DNA from: Gammaproteobacteria bacterium
GTDB lineage: Bacteria; Pseudomonadota; Gammaproteobacteria; Pseudomonadales; Pseudohongiellaceae
DNA: 64,000 bases
Reading direction: 5' to 3'
Assembly: GCA_021773355.1 (NCBI GenBank)
Contig: JAJFKE010000023.1
Span: 673,722-737,721, forward strand
Shown: positions 44,083 to 53,085 of the stretch, in pieces
How positions within the stretch are numbered: the first letter of the stretch is position 1
How the letters are laid out: each line of letters begins with the position of its first letter
Notes under the pieces: generated by a model
The model's input: the letters and a program-made list of their open reading frames with translations, nothing else
Told to the model about the DNA's origin: nothing
Database searches by the model: none
Position numbers and translations under genes: made by a program

Positions 44083-46737
44083 TTAGAGGTTAAGTGCATC
44101 AAGCTCCTCCAAGGCATCCAATACCTCTTGGACATAGTGTCTATCAAAATCATCCCTGTCGGCCTCTTCGTGAGTGCCCTTGTTTAGGTATTGCCATATT
44201 AAATTTCGTTCTGGCACACCTATCAATTTACCAAAAGCATCTAATATCACTCGATTGTTTTCGTGAACGAATTCCTCACTACCATCAATTTTTTTACGAA
44301 GCGCCTCAACTTTGTTGCGAAGGGCGGGCTCTGCGCCAACGCCAGCTAAAGGAAGAGTGATTGTCCCCAAGCCGTTTCTACCAAGCCATCGCCATATTTT
44401 TTCAGTAAACATTTCAATAGCTTTTCGTGAAGCATCTAATACGCCTCGCTCGTTCATTTCTTCATTCGCTGCTCGAGCTAATTCTACATAGTTACGACTT
44501 GTAAGATGCCCATTCACTCGTGGATGGTAGTCGCCTGTGTGATGTCTAAACAAATAGTATAGTGAGTCATTGCGCAATCGCTGTGGTAGATAATCTTGAA
44601 TGTCTTTAAGCCATTCATTGCTATGGCAAGTCACCAGAATCTGCGTATTTTCAAAATTTTCACTTTCAAAAATTGTACTGCGAATTCCTCGGCGGTGATC
44701 ATGGTCTATAGCATTGATTGCGTCATCAAAAACAAGAAGAGGACTGTTGAGATTGATGTTTTTCGCCAGTAAAATGGCAAGACCCATGCATCGTATGTGT
44801 CCTTCGCTAAGAACCTTGAGGGCGTCAACTCGAGTTTGAGGCTTTCCTCGGAAAACAATATCAATTCTTTGATCTCCAGTGACAGGAAGATATAGAGACT
44901 CCAGCTTGTCTTCGTTTAGATCATCTCTATTGAATTCATTGTACAGAGCCATGGCCTTATCATTAAGGCCCTCCATTAGCGTCCCAGGTAATTGATCTTT
45001 GTAATGTCGAAGTTGAGTTAAGAATTGATCATAGGCAGTCTTTATTGGAGAATCTCTTCTGATGTTAGCAACTTCTTGAGCGACTTGTGAAATAAGACCA
45101 GCATTCTCATTCTCAAACGAATTAATTCGTCGCTGGGCAGCAATTACCATTTCAGATAGAAGCTCGCGCTTTCTATCTTGATCTTGAATTTTAAGTCTAA
45201 AATTTATGAGACGATCACGCTCCTCAATATTTCGCGCATGTTCTGCATGTGAGATTCTCGATTGAATATCTTGGGCTTCAATAAGCTGGCAAACATTGTA
45301 TAAGTCTTGATGAGTAGGTAGGTTATTTCTTGCGGCGACTTCTGGATCATAAATTCTTGTCCACCAACACTCACTGTTTTCCTCTTGGGCTCCAGAGAGA
45401 TATTGGCCAACTATGCTTTCTTGCTCTTGGTTTGAAGTGACAAATTGTAGAAGAATTCCAAATAGGCGCTTCAGATTAGCCGCTGCTTGATTGGCTCTAT
45501 CTATTGCCTGTCCATGATTAGTCTGCAGTATTGTTAGCTCGCCAAGCTCCTGCAGGCCGGTCGCTGCTTTTTCATAAGGGTTTCGAAGAGTGTGAGGCTG
45601 TCCCAATAGAGGTGTTTCGCAGGCCGGGCAACGTTCCCCTTCCGTTGGCTGCAAAGCTATAACCGCTGAATATAGATCTTTGAAGGAGACTTGCGCAGAT
45701 CTCTCCTGCAGCCTGGCTCTAAGGTCGATCTCAGCAGCATGCGCAGCGTCAAGCTCGACATAGTTAGCGTGAAGCCCTTGCGCTGTTACGTTAAGTATTT
45801 GAGAAGGTATAACATTTAGGACGCCGTTTAGAATATCCAAGCGGCACGGTTCTTCATTGTTAGAGATTAACTTATTCAACTCCAGATACGTCATCCCTTC
45901 TGCGTAACTGTTGGCAAGAACGCGCTCTTCCTCCACTAATTCGTTAGTTCTTGCTTTCTGAGTGCCAATTAACAACTGGTCTTGTTCGAGTGCTGCTCGT
46001 CTCTGAGCAAGCTGGGCGCCTTTGATACCAAATAAATTCAACTGCTGATCTAAAGATTCATTGAAATTGCGTACGAAATCATTAAATCTTTCCATTCCGA
46101 ACAGAGTGGCGATCAGCTCCGTTCTTTGGGCATTTGTCTTCGAAGCTAATCGAGAAAACGAATCAATCCTATTTTTCTCAACAAAGCAAAATCTATAAAT
46201 GTCTGCATTGGCTATTACAGGCACTTGATTATTTCCCTGGTCAATGGCCGTTAAAACTGGAGGCTCATATCTTTCTTCGTGAAAATTGCTTAAGTAAGTA
46301 GCATCAGGGATTCGCATGGCCTGCGCTTCTCCTACTGACCCCAATAACGAATACTCAAGAGCTTCGCAGAAGCTTGTCTTCCCGCTACCATTCGGTCCAT
46401 AAAACAAGATAACCGCTTTATTTAGGTTAAAGGGCTCTGCGCGCCTGAATCCTCGAAATGGGCCGACACTTAGATGGTGAAGCCTCTTCCATGGCCATTC
46501 CCCCTGTTCCGGTGCTTGAGCAATATCCGGTAAAGCTTCAGAAGTCGTAGCAAAAGCCCTTTGTGCTAAATCGGTTATAAGTACAGCACGCTGGCTACGT
46601 TGAAGAGAGGTTGCTGCAATATCTTCAAAATTACTCAGGATCAAATTTGCCATTTGACGTACATTTGGCGCAGCAGCAATTTCCCGCTGATGGAGCCACC
46701 TTACAAACTCTTCGAAATCTCTTCTTGCGGCAGACAT
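44083..46737 (-). CDS. SMC/Rad50-like ATPase with zinc hook (candidate defence ATPase)
   Basis: 884 aa. After ~80 helical residues comes the ABC-type head: Walker A GPNGSGKT (114-121), long charged helices, a zinc-hook-like CPAC (370-373), ABC signature LSEGHIRC (643-650), Walker B LLVFDDAINAIDHD (667-680) and H-loop VTCHS (702-706). A ~180-residue helical C-terminal domain follows, ending WQYLNKGTHEEADRDDFD (848-865), unlike Rad50 or SbcC. The head plus hook with an extra C-terminal domain recalls RloC-type nuclease ATPases, but no ACNase triad can be assigned. Heads a three-gene unit inside the ssrA island. Confidence 0.8.
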   Translation of the reverse strand: MSAARRDFEEFVRWLHQREIAAAPNVRQMANLILSNFEDIAATSLQRSQRAVLITDLAQRAFATTSEALPDIAQAPEQGEWPWKRLHHLSVGPFRGFRRAEPFNLNKAVILFYGPNGSGKTSFCEALEYSLLGSVGEAQAMRIPDATYLSNFHEERYEPPVLTAIDQGNNQVPVIANADIYRFCFVEKNRIDSFSRLASKTNAQRTELIATLFGMERFNDFVRNFNESLDQQLNLFGIKGAQLAQRRAALEQDQLLIGTQKARTNELVEEERVLANSYAEGMTYLELNKLISNNEEPCRLDILNGVLNVIPSQILNVTAQGLHANYVELDAAHAAEIDLRARLQERSAQVSFKDLYSAVIALQPTEGERCPACETPLLGQPHTLRNPYEKAATGLQELGELTILQTNHGQAIDRANQAAANLKRLFGILLQFVTSNQEQESIVGQYLSGAQEENSECWWTRIYDPEVAARNNLPTHQDLYNVCQLIEAQDIQSRISHAEHARNIEERDRLINFRLKIQDQDRKRELLSEMVIAAQRRINSFENENAGLISQVAQEVANIRRDSPIKTAYDQFLTQLRHYKDQLPGTLMEGLNDKAMALYNEFNRDDLNEDKLESLYLPVTGDQRIDIVFRGKPQTRVDALKVLSEGHIRCMGLAILLAKNINLNSPLLVFDDAINAIDHDHRRGIRSTIFESENFENTQILVTCHSNEWLKDIQDYLPQRLRNDSLYYLFRHHTGDYHPRVNGHLTSRNYVELARAANEEMNERGVLDASRKAIEMFTEKIWRWLGRNGLGTITLPLAGVGAEPALRNKVEALRKKIDGSEEFVHENNRVILDAFGKLIGVPERNLIWQYLNKGTHEEADRDDFDRHYVQEVLDALEELDALNL

Positions 46738-47093
46738 ATATCTGTCCTATCGGCTTATGAACTGTGTAGACATCGATTACAGAGCTCGTTGTGGTGTTAT
46801 TTTTGTCGCACTACTGATTCGAATATCGCTTGCGGGGACGGTTTAGCACGCCCGTGACGTAGTCCCGCTAACTTAATAGGCCCTATTAGTATCAGAGAGA
46901 AGGGCAAGGTGGCAACAGCTATGAGTGCTCAGCGCCATAAGGGATGCTACAGCGGTAGTATTTGGACTTCCAAGTGACAAAGCCCTGGCTATTGAATTCT
47001 GATAGGTGTAGATCTCTGATTGTTAGCACGTAGTGTGTCTCAGGTTTTTGTGCTCTATTGTGGGTGGCCCCAACTACGCGGAGGATTAATTTA
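46738..47093. promoter_or_regulatory. Divergent promoter region
   Basis: 356 bp between the ATPase (leftward) and PD-(D/E)xK (rightward) genes. Must carry both promoters; no dyad or repeat recognised. Confidence 0.4.
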
Positions 47094-47744
47094 GTGACGA
47101 ATCAAGAAAAGATAGTTAGCACTTTAAGAAAGCTTGGCGCTATGTGTGATGACTGCCTCTCATCTGCGTCTATGGTGAAGCCCCGACAGACTGTAAATAC
47201 GGAGTGTCGATTTCTTGAACAAGAGAATGCTCTTACACGTAGTAAGCAGCTATGTCCTCGTTGCAAGTTATCAAAAATCACGAACTATTTTGAATCTACG
47301 GACAAGCAAGTTGTAGAAAAGCTTTCCGCATCACGTCCAGATCCGGCGGTGGTTTCAGTAATGAAAAATCATGATGTAGAAGCACTCTCTGAAGATGAGA
47401 TTAAGCAAGTGCTCTCAGACTGGCTCAGCAAGGAGGGGTGGGATGTAAAAGTTGCCTGGGGCCGAACTCCAGGGATTGACGTTGAGGCTACCAGAGGTGC
47501 TGAGAGGTGGGTGATTGAGGCCAAAGGTCCAGGCTCAAGACAGCCGATGCGTGTCAATTATTTCATAGGGATTCTCGGAGAGACTTTACAGCGCATGGAC
47601 GACCCTGAAGCTCAGTACGCAATAGCTTTGCCAGATCTTCAGCAGTATCGAAGACTATGGGGAAGACTCCCGGAGCTTGCGAAAAAAAGGACGAAGATTT
47701 CGATTCTCCTTGTATCCCTAAGTGATGAAATTGAGCAGCTATGA
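47094..47744 (+). CDS. PD-(D/E)xK nuclease-fold protein with N-terminal Cys-rich module
   Basis: 216 aa from GTG 47094, which has cggagga ten bases upstream. The first ~65 residues contain CDDC and LCPRC pairs that could form a zinc ribbon. The C-terminal part has GIDVEATRGAERWVIEAKG (~123-141), a D-x8-ExK arrangement as in Mrr-like and archaeal-type restriction endonucleases. It could be a solitary restriction-like enzyme or a nuclease partner of the ATPase it faces. Island context fits defence; no methylase partner is adjacent. Confidence 0.65.
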   Translation: MTNQEKIVSTLRKLGAMCDDCLSSASMVKPRQTVNTECRFLEQENALTRSKQLCPRCKLSKITNYFESTDKQVVEKLSASRPDPAVVSVMKNHDVEALSEDEIKQVLSDWLSKEGWDVKVAWGRTPGIDVEATRGAERWVIEAKGPGSRQPMRVNYFIGILGETLQRMDDPEAQYAIALPDLQQYRRLWGRLPELAKKRTKISILLVSLSDEIEQL

Positions 47745-47854
47745 TCTCTGGGTTGGCTCATTCCTTCTATAAGGGAAGTGAGATTAGGAAAGAGACTAAT
47801 TATGCCGCGCAGAGAATCAACAATGGGCAGTGAATCCTAAGCAATGCAAGGTAG

Positions 47855-48664
47855 CTAATGAGCTGTTCTTTGCATGCTATCGTAAAATCCCCGGCTCTTC
47901 TTCTTCAGCTCCGCGCTGGCAACCCAGTGAATCTTGCCTATAGCATTCTTTAGGGCATACGAGGCACATCCTGAGTCAATCGGCTTCTTCTCACCCGTAC
48001 CTTTATTGCGTCTATATGTAGCACCAATGTCTACAGGAAAGTTATTGTAGTACCGTCGATAGTGGCGAAACGGAGCGCGATTCCGAATTGATTCGGTTAG
48101 TTGGTTCAAAAGAGTTTCAGATAGCAGGTGAGTGGGAATTCCGACAGCTCCGTGGAAGTGAGGTGGGACTCCGCGAGCACCCTCCATCACCAGATAGAAT
48201 AATGTCTCTTCGTTGGGAAATATCTGGCGGATAGCTCTTCGAACTTCATCACCTATATAGCTCGGCTTGGGATCTATCAGAAATCGCTTTTCTACGTCTG
48301 GGGAGAGTCTAACGCAGATCTTGTGAACTGTGAGCTGAGCGTCAGCAAGCATAGATTCATGGAGAAGTTGAATATTGGCTCTTTCGCTTAGGTTCCTGTG
48401 GGAAGCAAGTTTGTAAGCTCTTTTACCATGAGGGGGCTTTAGTCCTTTACTACATAATACTGTATGGGATTTATGAAGCACTGCCGCATACGTCACCGCC
48501 ATTGGGCTGCAGGGCAATCGGTCTCTTCTTGGTATTCGGAAAATTGTAGCTCTATTATTTCTATCTGGCCGCTTGTGATTTTCTAAGCTCGGGATGCTGT
48601 CTGCGGGTCTGATGCCAAGTCCCTTTTCCACCTGCCAGCTCATAGTACCTTTGCGGGCCCTCAT
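47855..48664 (-). CDS. HUH replication-initiator-like protein
   Basis: 269 aa. The centre reads LFYLVMEGARGVPPHFHGAV, with H169-F-H171 as an HUH metal site, and Y236 in CASYALKNAIG in the place of the nucleophilic tyrosine. This layout is shared by rolling-circle initiators of inovirus-like and satellite elements. The first ~60 residues are basic and probably disordered. The ATG overlaps the alpA-like stop (TAATG), so the two genes are coupled. Suggests the island, or part of it, replicates or mobilises as a satellite. Confidence 0.62.
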   Translation of the reverse strand: MRARKGTMSWQVEKGLGIRPADSIPSLENHKRPDRNNRATIFRIPRRDRLPCSPMAVTYAAVLHKSHTVLCSKGLKPPHGKRAYKLASHRNLSERANIQLLHESMLADAQLTVHKICVRLSPDVEKRFLIDPKPSYIGDEVRRAIRQIFPNEETLFYLVMEGARGVPPHFHGAVGIPTHLLSETLLNQLTESIRNRAPFRHYRRYYNNFPVDIGATYRRNKGTGEKKPIDSGCASYALKNAIGKIHWVASAELKKKSRGFYDSMQRTAH

Positions 48665-48861
48665 TACGTCTCCTCCCGCAATTTGTTCGCATTGATTTTG
48701 GAATTAATCCAGTCTTCGATCGAAGTTTCAGTCCAGGCTACAGCTCTTGCTCCAATGGCGATGTTTGTAGGGAAATCACCGTATGTCATTTGGCGATATA
48801 TTTCTGTCTTAGAGAGGCCAACGGACTCGATAACTTCAGGTAGGCGTATTAATCTTGTCAT
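48664..48861 (-). CDS. AlpA-family excisionase/regulator
   Basis: 65 aa MerR-like winged helix: LIRLPEVIESVGLSKTEIYR, then MTYGDFP and WTETSIEDWI, the standard AlpA/phage excisionase pattern. AlpA controls integrase and excision in P4-like islands. It lies between the integrase and the HUH gene, all on the minus strand. Confidence 0.9.
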   Translation of the reverse strand: MTRLIRLPEVIESVGLSKTEIYRQMTYGDFPTNIAIGARAVAWTETSIEDWINSKINANKLREET

Positions 48862-49158
48862 AACTACTACTCACTTGCCGGTCAGGCAACGGTGCACGAC
48901 TAACGCATTGACGAAAGTCGCGCATAGAAAAGGCCGACCAAAAAATGGCCAGACTGATTTATCCCGAAATTAATTTAGAAGTAGTAATTAGTAACGCTTA
49001 AAGTAACAAGCGTTGTTTAGATGGGAAATTAGAATGTTCAATGACACCCTACGAGAAGTCTCAAAAATGCAACCCGTAAAAATATTCTATGTATGTTGAT
49101 GTCCCAATGCAAGCCCTGATGTCCCAATACGATCGATAGAGAGAACTTTAAGCTTCAG
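48862..49158. other. Intergenic with direct repeats
   Basis: 297 bp. tgatgtcccaat occurs twice, at 49098-49109 and 49118-49129 (20-bp period), possible integrase/AlpA-binding arm sites. No gene seen. Confidence 0.4.
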
Positions 49159-50391
49159 CTATAAGGATATTGTCGTATTGCTCAGGCTCAAATTCCCCTC
49201 AGCTGCCGATTCAATACGGTTTGACCACCAAGTCATTAAATTACGTCTTTGCACTAAGTATTCGGCTCTATTATAAGCGGCGCGGACCTGATTTTTGTCT
49301 GAATGAGCAAGAGCAGCCTCAATTACGTCAGCATCAAAGCCCTCTTCGTTCAATGTTGTACTGGCAAGTGCTCGCAGTCCGTGCGCGACAAGGCGGCCTC
49401 CGAATCCCATTCGTCTAATAGCCATGTTCGCAGTTTGAGGATGCGTATGGCTTCTGGGATTTCGATCAGAGGGAAATATGTGCTCTCGCCGCTCGCTAAT
49501 AGGCTTCATTAGGTCGAGTAGATTAAGGGATTGTTGCGAAAGAGGAACGATGTGTTCCTTTTTTCGCTTCATTCTCTTCGCGGGAATAGTCCATTGCGCT
49601 TTTTCAAAGTCGATTTCTACCCACTCCGCTCCGGCAGCCTCACTGGGTCTCACCATAGTGTGGAGTTGGAACTCAATAAGACAATGGGTAGTGCGTCGAA
49701 TGCTGGCACTGTTAAGCGTTCGCATCAGTTCTGAAAGTTGCTCTGGCTTCAGAGTTGGAAAATTCTTTTTGTCAGGAGAGGCGAACGCACTTTTTATGCC
49801 TATTAGAGGATTGCTATGAATCAATCCTGTGTTTACAGCGTACGTCATCACTTCATTCAATCTTTGACAGAGACGCTTTACAGTTTCCATTGCTCCCTTT
49901 GCGGCGACAGGGCGAAGTATATCTATGACATTACATGCTTCGATTTTGTGAATGGGGGTATTTTCGAGTTTTGGCATAATATGAAGTTCTAAGGAGCTTT
50001 CAATGTTTTTCGCATATTCCTCCGTCACTCGACTTCTTTTGATTTTTAGCCATTCGTCGAATACGCGTCGGAATGTGTTCTCGAACGCCTCTTTAGTCTT
50101 TGCTTGGTTTTGATCTTGCTGCTCTTTGGGGTCGATTTCAGTGGCAAGTAATTCCAGCATCTGCCCTCGAATTTTGCGTGCGTTCGCCAAAGTTAAAGCT
50201 GGATAATGACCTAAGCTGAGATTTGCACGTTTTTGTGTATGAGGCCGGAGATAATTAAACAGCCAAACCTTCGTCCCAGTGGTTCTGACGCGCAGATAAA
50301 GTCCTGATCCGTCAGCAAGGTTAAATTCCTTGTCGCTGGGTTTTGCTTTTTTGATTTGTGTGTCCGAGAGAGGGATTGCAATTCTTGACAT
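49159..50391 (-). CDS. int: P4-type tyrosine integrase of the ssrA island
   Basis: 410 aa from ATG 50391 (MSRIAIPLSD). N-terminal DUF4102 arm-binding domain (LADGSGLYLRVRTTGTKVWLF, ~25-45), core-binding domain, then the catalytic residues R (HTMVRPSEAAGAEW), HGLR (~355) and H…Y (LAHSDKNQVRAAYNRAEYL, Tyr ~380). P4-type integrases favour tRNA and tmRNA genes; this one starts 168 bp from the ssrA 3' end, the usual layout. It lies inside the ssrA island and is its obvious mover. Confidence 0.94.
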   Translation of the reverse strand: MSRIAIPLSDTQIKKAKPSDKEFNLADGSGLYLRVRTTGTKVWLFNYLRPHTQKRANLSLGHYPALTLANARKIRGQMLELLATEIDPKEQQDQNQAKTKEAFENTFRRVFDEWLKIKRSRVTEEYAKNIESSLELHIMPKLENTPIHKIEACNVIDILRPVAAKGAMETVKRLCQRLNEVMTYAVNTGLIHSNPLIGIKSAFASPDKKNFPTLKPEQLSELMRTLNSASIRRTTHCLIEFQLHTMVRPSEAAGAEWVEIDFEKAQWTIPAKRMKRKKEHIVPLSQQSLNLLDLMKPISERREHIFPSDRNPRSHTHPQTANMAIRRMGFGGRLVAHGLRALASTTLNEEGFDADVIEAALAHSDKNQVRAAYNRAEYLVQRRNLMTWWSNRIESAAEGNLSLSNTTISL

Positions 50392-50438
50392 AGTTAGTAA
50401 CACCGTTAGTTAGTGGATTGGGTTTGTGTTACTAACTA
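50391..50438. promoter_or_regulatory. Inverted repeat upstream of the P4-type integrase
   Basis: tagttagtaacac (50391-50403) and gtgttactaacta (50426-50438) are exact inverted copies, overlapping the first codon. Likely operator or recombinase-binding dyad controlling the integrase. Confidence 0.55.
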
Positions 50439-50531
50439 TGTTACTAAAAGGCCGGGAGGTTGTATTTCCTCCTGGAACGACCTGGGACTCTAAAGTGAAT
50501 TAACTTGTTGAAAAGGTAGGTAAATGAGTTC

Positions 50532-50559
50532 GTCCTGGCACTTGCCAGGACTTTTATTT
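50532..50559. terminator. Hairpin next to the ssrA 3' end
   Basis: gtcctggca-ct-tgccaggac followed by ttttattt on the plus strand. The T-run is on the side facing away from ssrA transcription, so for ssrA it is a hairpin without a good T-tail. Confidence 0.45.
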
Positions 50560-50573
50560 GGTGGAGGCGGGGG
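50558..50573. repeat. attR: ssrA 3' end, intact copy
   Basis: ttggtggaggcggggg, repeated at 33467-33482. The duplication preserves the tmRNA 3' end after integration. Confidence 0.75.
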
Positions 50574-50918
50574 GAGTTGAACCCCCGTCCGTCAGTCCTC
50601 TGCCTTTGGCTCTACATGCATAGCGTCGTCTATTGAGTTAACCCGTATCCGCCCGACGGGCAGGGTGATTTGGGCGAGCTTGATACTTTTTAACCGCTTC
50701 GCGTCAAGCGCGCTTGGCTGGCGATTCCGTTCTAGATGACGATTGCGAACTCCAGTTTACGGACATCCTAGAGGCAATCGCTAGCAAGCTCTTAGGCTGC
50801 TAGGGCGTAGCTTTCGTCGTTGGCAACTATTAAGTTGCAGTAATTGATTAACGAGAGTTACTACCCTCTCGACATGCACCTCAGGTTTTGATCCCGGCGT
50901 CGAATCCGAATCACCCCC
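50559..50918 (-). ncRNA. ssrA: tmRNA (ssrA)
   Basis: 360 nt, 5' end GGGGGTGATTCGGATTCGAC at 50918, 3' end ...GCCTCCACCA at 50559. The ends pair as an acceptor stem (GGGGGTG with CGCCTCC) and the T-arm reads GGGTTCAACTCCCC. The coding part gives the tag ANDESYALAA followed by TAA. It rescues stalled ribosomes together with SmpB, whose gene is next. The 3' end carries the integration site for the island to its left. Confidence 0.97.
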
Positions 50919-51026
50919 AAATGTGATATTACACAATAGCATATATTGGGCATTTACGCCCTTATTCAAGGTGTTGAGCTTGATCTGGATTAAGGATGAT
51001 TTAACGGATACAGGCCGCGTATAGGC

Positions 51027-51509
51027 CTATCGATTCGCGTGGCGAACGATTCGTTGCTTATCGACGGCCCATTCTCTGTCTTTAACCACGGCACGCTTGT
51101 CATGATCCTGCTTGCCTTTCGCCAGCGCGATCTGGACCTTCACCAGATGACCTTTCCAATACATCTTAGTGGCTACACAGGTATTACCCTTCTGTTGGAT
51201 GGCAGCAAAGATTTTTGAAAGCTCTTTGGCATGCAGCAGCAATTTCTTGGTGCGACCCGGGTCGGCAATAACATGAGTGCTGGCCGTATCCAATGGCGTG
51301 ATGTTGCAGCCCAACAGGAAGGCTTCGCCATCCTTTACCAATACATAGCTGTCTAGCATCTGCACTTTCTTCATGCGCAGGGCCTTAACCTCCCAACCTT
51401 GCAGAGCGATGCCAGCCTCGAATGTGTCCTGAATAAAATAATCGTGACGTGCCTTCTTGTTGTTCACGATGGTGTTATCAGGAGCTTTTACTTTCTTGGG
51501 TTTTGCCAT
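51027..51509 (-). CDS. smpB: SsrA-binding protein SmpB
   Basis: 160 aa, ATG 51509. The family core is complete: [27 protein letters not shown], and GCNITPL, with the basic C-terminal tail ([17 protein letters not shown]) that enters the mRNA channel of the ribosome. It delivers tmRNA to stalled ribosomes. It lies beside ssrA on the same strand, as in many gammaproteobacteria. Confidence 0.97.
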   Translation of the reverse strand: MAKPKKVKAPDNTIVNNKKARHDYFIQDTFEAGIALQGWEVKALRMKKVQMLDSYVLVKDGEAFLLGCNITPLDTASTHVIADPGRTKKLLLHAKELSKIFAAIQQKGNTCVATKMYWKGHLVKVQIALAKGKQDHDKRAVVKDREWAVDKQRIVRHANR

Positions 51510-51672
51510 GGGGCGCGATTATAGCGTTTTAGTTGGAACTCGGCTCAAATTCTTGGTTTTGGCTTGAATTAGGGCGCGTTGTACTGACTCCTAGGCGCTG
51601 ATAGAATCCCTCAACGGCGCAGACTGCGGCACTATAATTATAAGCTAATCTATTGAGCTAAAAGGGGTTTTG

Positions 51673-53076
51673 ATGTCAACCGATAGAGGGCAATTTAGCT
51701 CAAGATTGGGATTTATACTCGCCGCCGCAGGTTCGGCGGTAGGGCTTGGAAACCTCGTTGCCTTTCCCGTAATGGCATCCAAAAATGGCGGTGCCGCCTT
51801 CCTTATCATCTACCTGTTTTTCATTGCCTTCATCTGTTACCCGGTGATGATGGCTGAGATTGCCATGGGCCGTAAGACTCAGCGCAACCCTGTGGGTGCC
51901 TTTAGCGATATTTCCTCCGGCGATAAAAAATGGCGCCTGGTGGGTATGTTAGGAATTCTTACTCCTTTTATGATCGCGGTTTTTTATACGGTGATTACTG
52001 TTTGGCTGGTGGTATATCTAAAAGAGATAGCCACCGGAGGTTTAGAAAAGCTGGCGGACGAAGCCACCTTCGGCACACTGGTAGCTAAGCCTTCTTTATT
52101 CGGCTATCTGTTTCTTCTTCTTGGTCTGGTATTTCTCATACTACTCGGTGGCGTGAAAGGCGGGATCGAGCGACTGGCAAGAGTGTTGATGCCAACCCTG
52201 GCGGTTATGCTCGTTCTGCTAACGATATTCGTGTTAACACTGGACAATGCCAGCGCGGGCCTTAGTTATTATCTGGTGCCGGATTTCAGCAAGGTAAATC
52301 TAACCGTTATCAACGGGGCTCTTAGTCAGGCCTTCTTCTCCTTGTCTTTGGGCATGGGTATTCTAATTACCTATGGTTCTTACTTCGGTCGAGAGGACAA
52401 TATTCCGCAGTCGACACGCATGGTAGCTATCGCCGATACCAGTATCGCGTTTTTTGCTGGCTTGCTCATTCTTCCAGCTATTTTCGCTTTTGATCCAAAT
52501 ACCAATACCGATGACCTATCGACTAGCAGTGTCGGTTTAATTTTTAGTTTTCTTCCCAAGATATTTTTATCCATGCAGATGGCTGTTGGTTACACGGGAG
52601 CCAGTATTGTAGCTTTGATCTTTTTTACATTAGTTTTCTTCGCCGCATTAACCTCACTGGTTTCCATTATCGAAATTCCAATCTCATGCTGGATAGATGA
52701 ATGGTGTCTAAGTAGAAAGAAGGCAGTGTTACTGCAGGCTGGTATGCTCCTGGCGTTCACAATTCCAGCAATCATGTCTTTGGGTATGTCGAACTTCTTT
52801 ACCAATTTCGCTAGTTACGGCGGTGTGAGTAAATCTTTTTTCGATTTGGTATCGGATGTGTTCTATGAAACCATCTTGCCTTTAGTTGGGTTTACCGTGT
52901 GTATTTTCTGTGCCTATAGGTGGAAGGTGAGTGGGCTTTCTGAAGAACTCTCTAAGGGAGATGCAAACTACGAAGGATCTATGTTGCAAAAGTATATTAA
53001 TTTTTCATTGGGCACCATAATCCCTATTGTATTGCTGGTTGTTTTCATCAGCACTGTGTATCAAATTTATCTGTAG
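51673..53076 (+). CDS. Sodium-dependent transporter, NSS (SNF) family
   Basis: 467 aa from ATG 51673 (a TTG just before it at 51670 is less likely), ribosome site aaaagggg. The family opening RLGFILAAAGSAVGLGNLVAFP, with the unwound helix-1 sodium site, and the later SLSLGMGILITYGSY segment are clear; about eleven to twelve membrane helices. It imports amino acids or related solutes with sodium. Divergent from smpB; followed by ratA after 9 bp. Confidence 0.92.
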   Translation: MSTDRGQFSSRLGFILAAAGSAVGLGNLVAFPVMASKNGGAAFLIIYLFFIAFICYPVMMAEIAMGRKTQRNPVGAFSDISSGDKKWRLVGMLGILTPFMIAVFYTVITVWLVVYLKEIATGGLEKLADEATFGTLVAKPSLFGYLFLLLGLVFLILLGGVKGGIERLARVLMPTLAVMLVLLTIFVLTLDNASAGLSYYLVPDFSKVNLTVINGALSQAFFSLSLGMGILITYGSYFGREDNIPQSTRMVAIADTSIAFFAGLLILPAIFAFDPNTNTDDLSTSSVGLIFSFLPKIFLSMQMAVGYTGASIVALIFFTLVFFAALTSLVSIIEIPISCWIDEWCLSRKKAVLLQAGMLLAFTIPAIMSLGMSNFFTNFASYGGVSKSFFDLVSDVFYETILPLVGFTVCIFCAYRWKVSGLSEELSKGDANYEGSMLQKYINFSLGTIIPIVLLVVFISTVYQIYL

Positions 53077-53085
53077 CGTACAGTT

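Noticed and set aside
44083..46737. Firm assignment as RloC anticodon nuclease
   Set aside because: Walker motifs and zinc hook fit, and RloC is often near type I R-M, but I cannot identify the Arg/Glu/His nuclease triad in the C-terminus.
49478..49819. Plus-strand frames inside the P4-type integrase
   Set aside because: Shadows of the integrase, which has all catalytic motifs.
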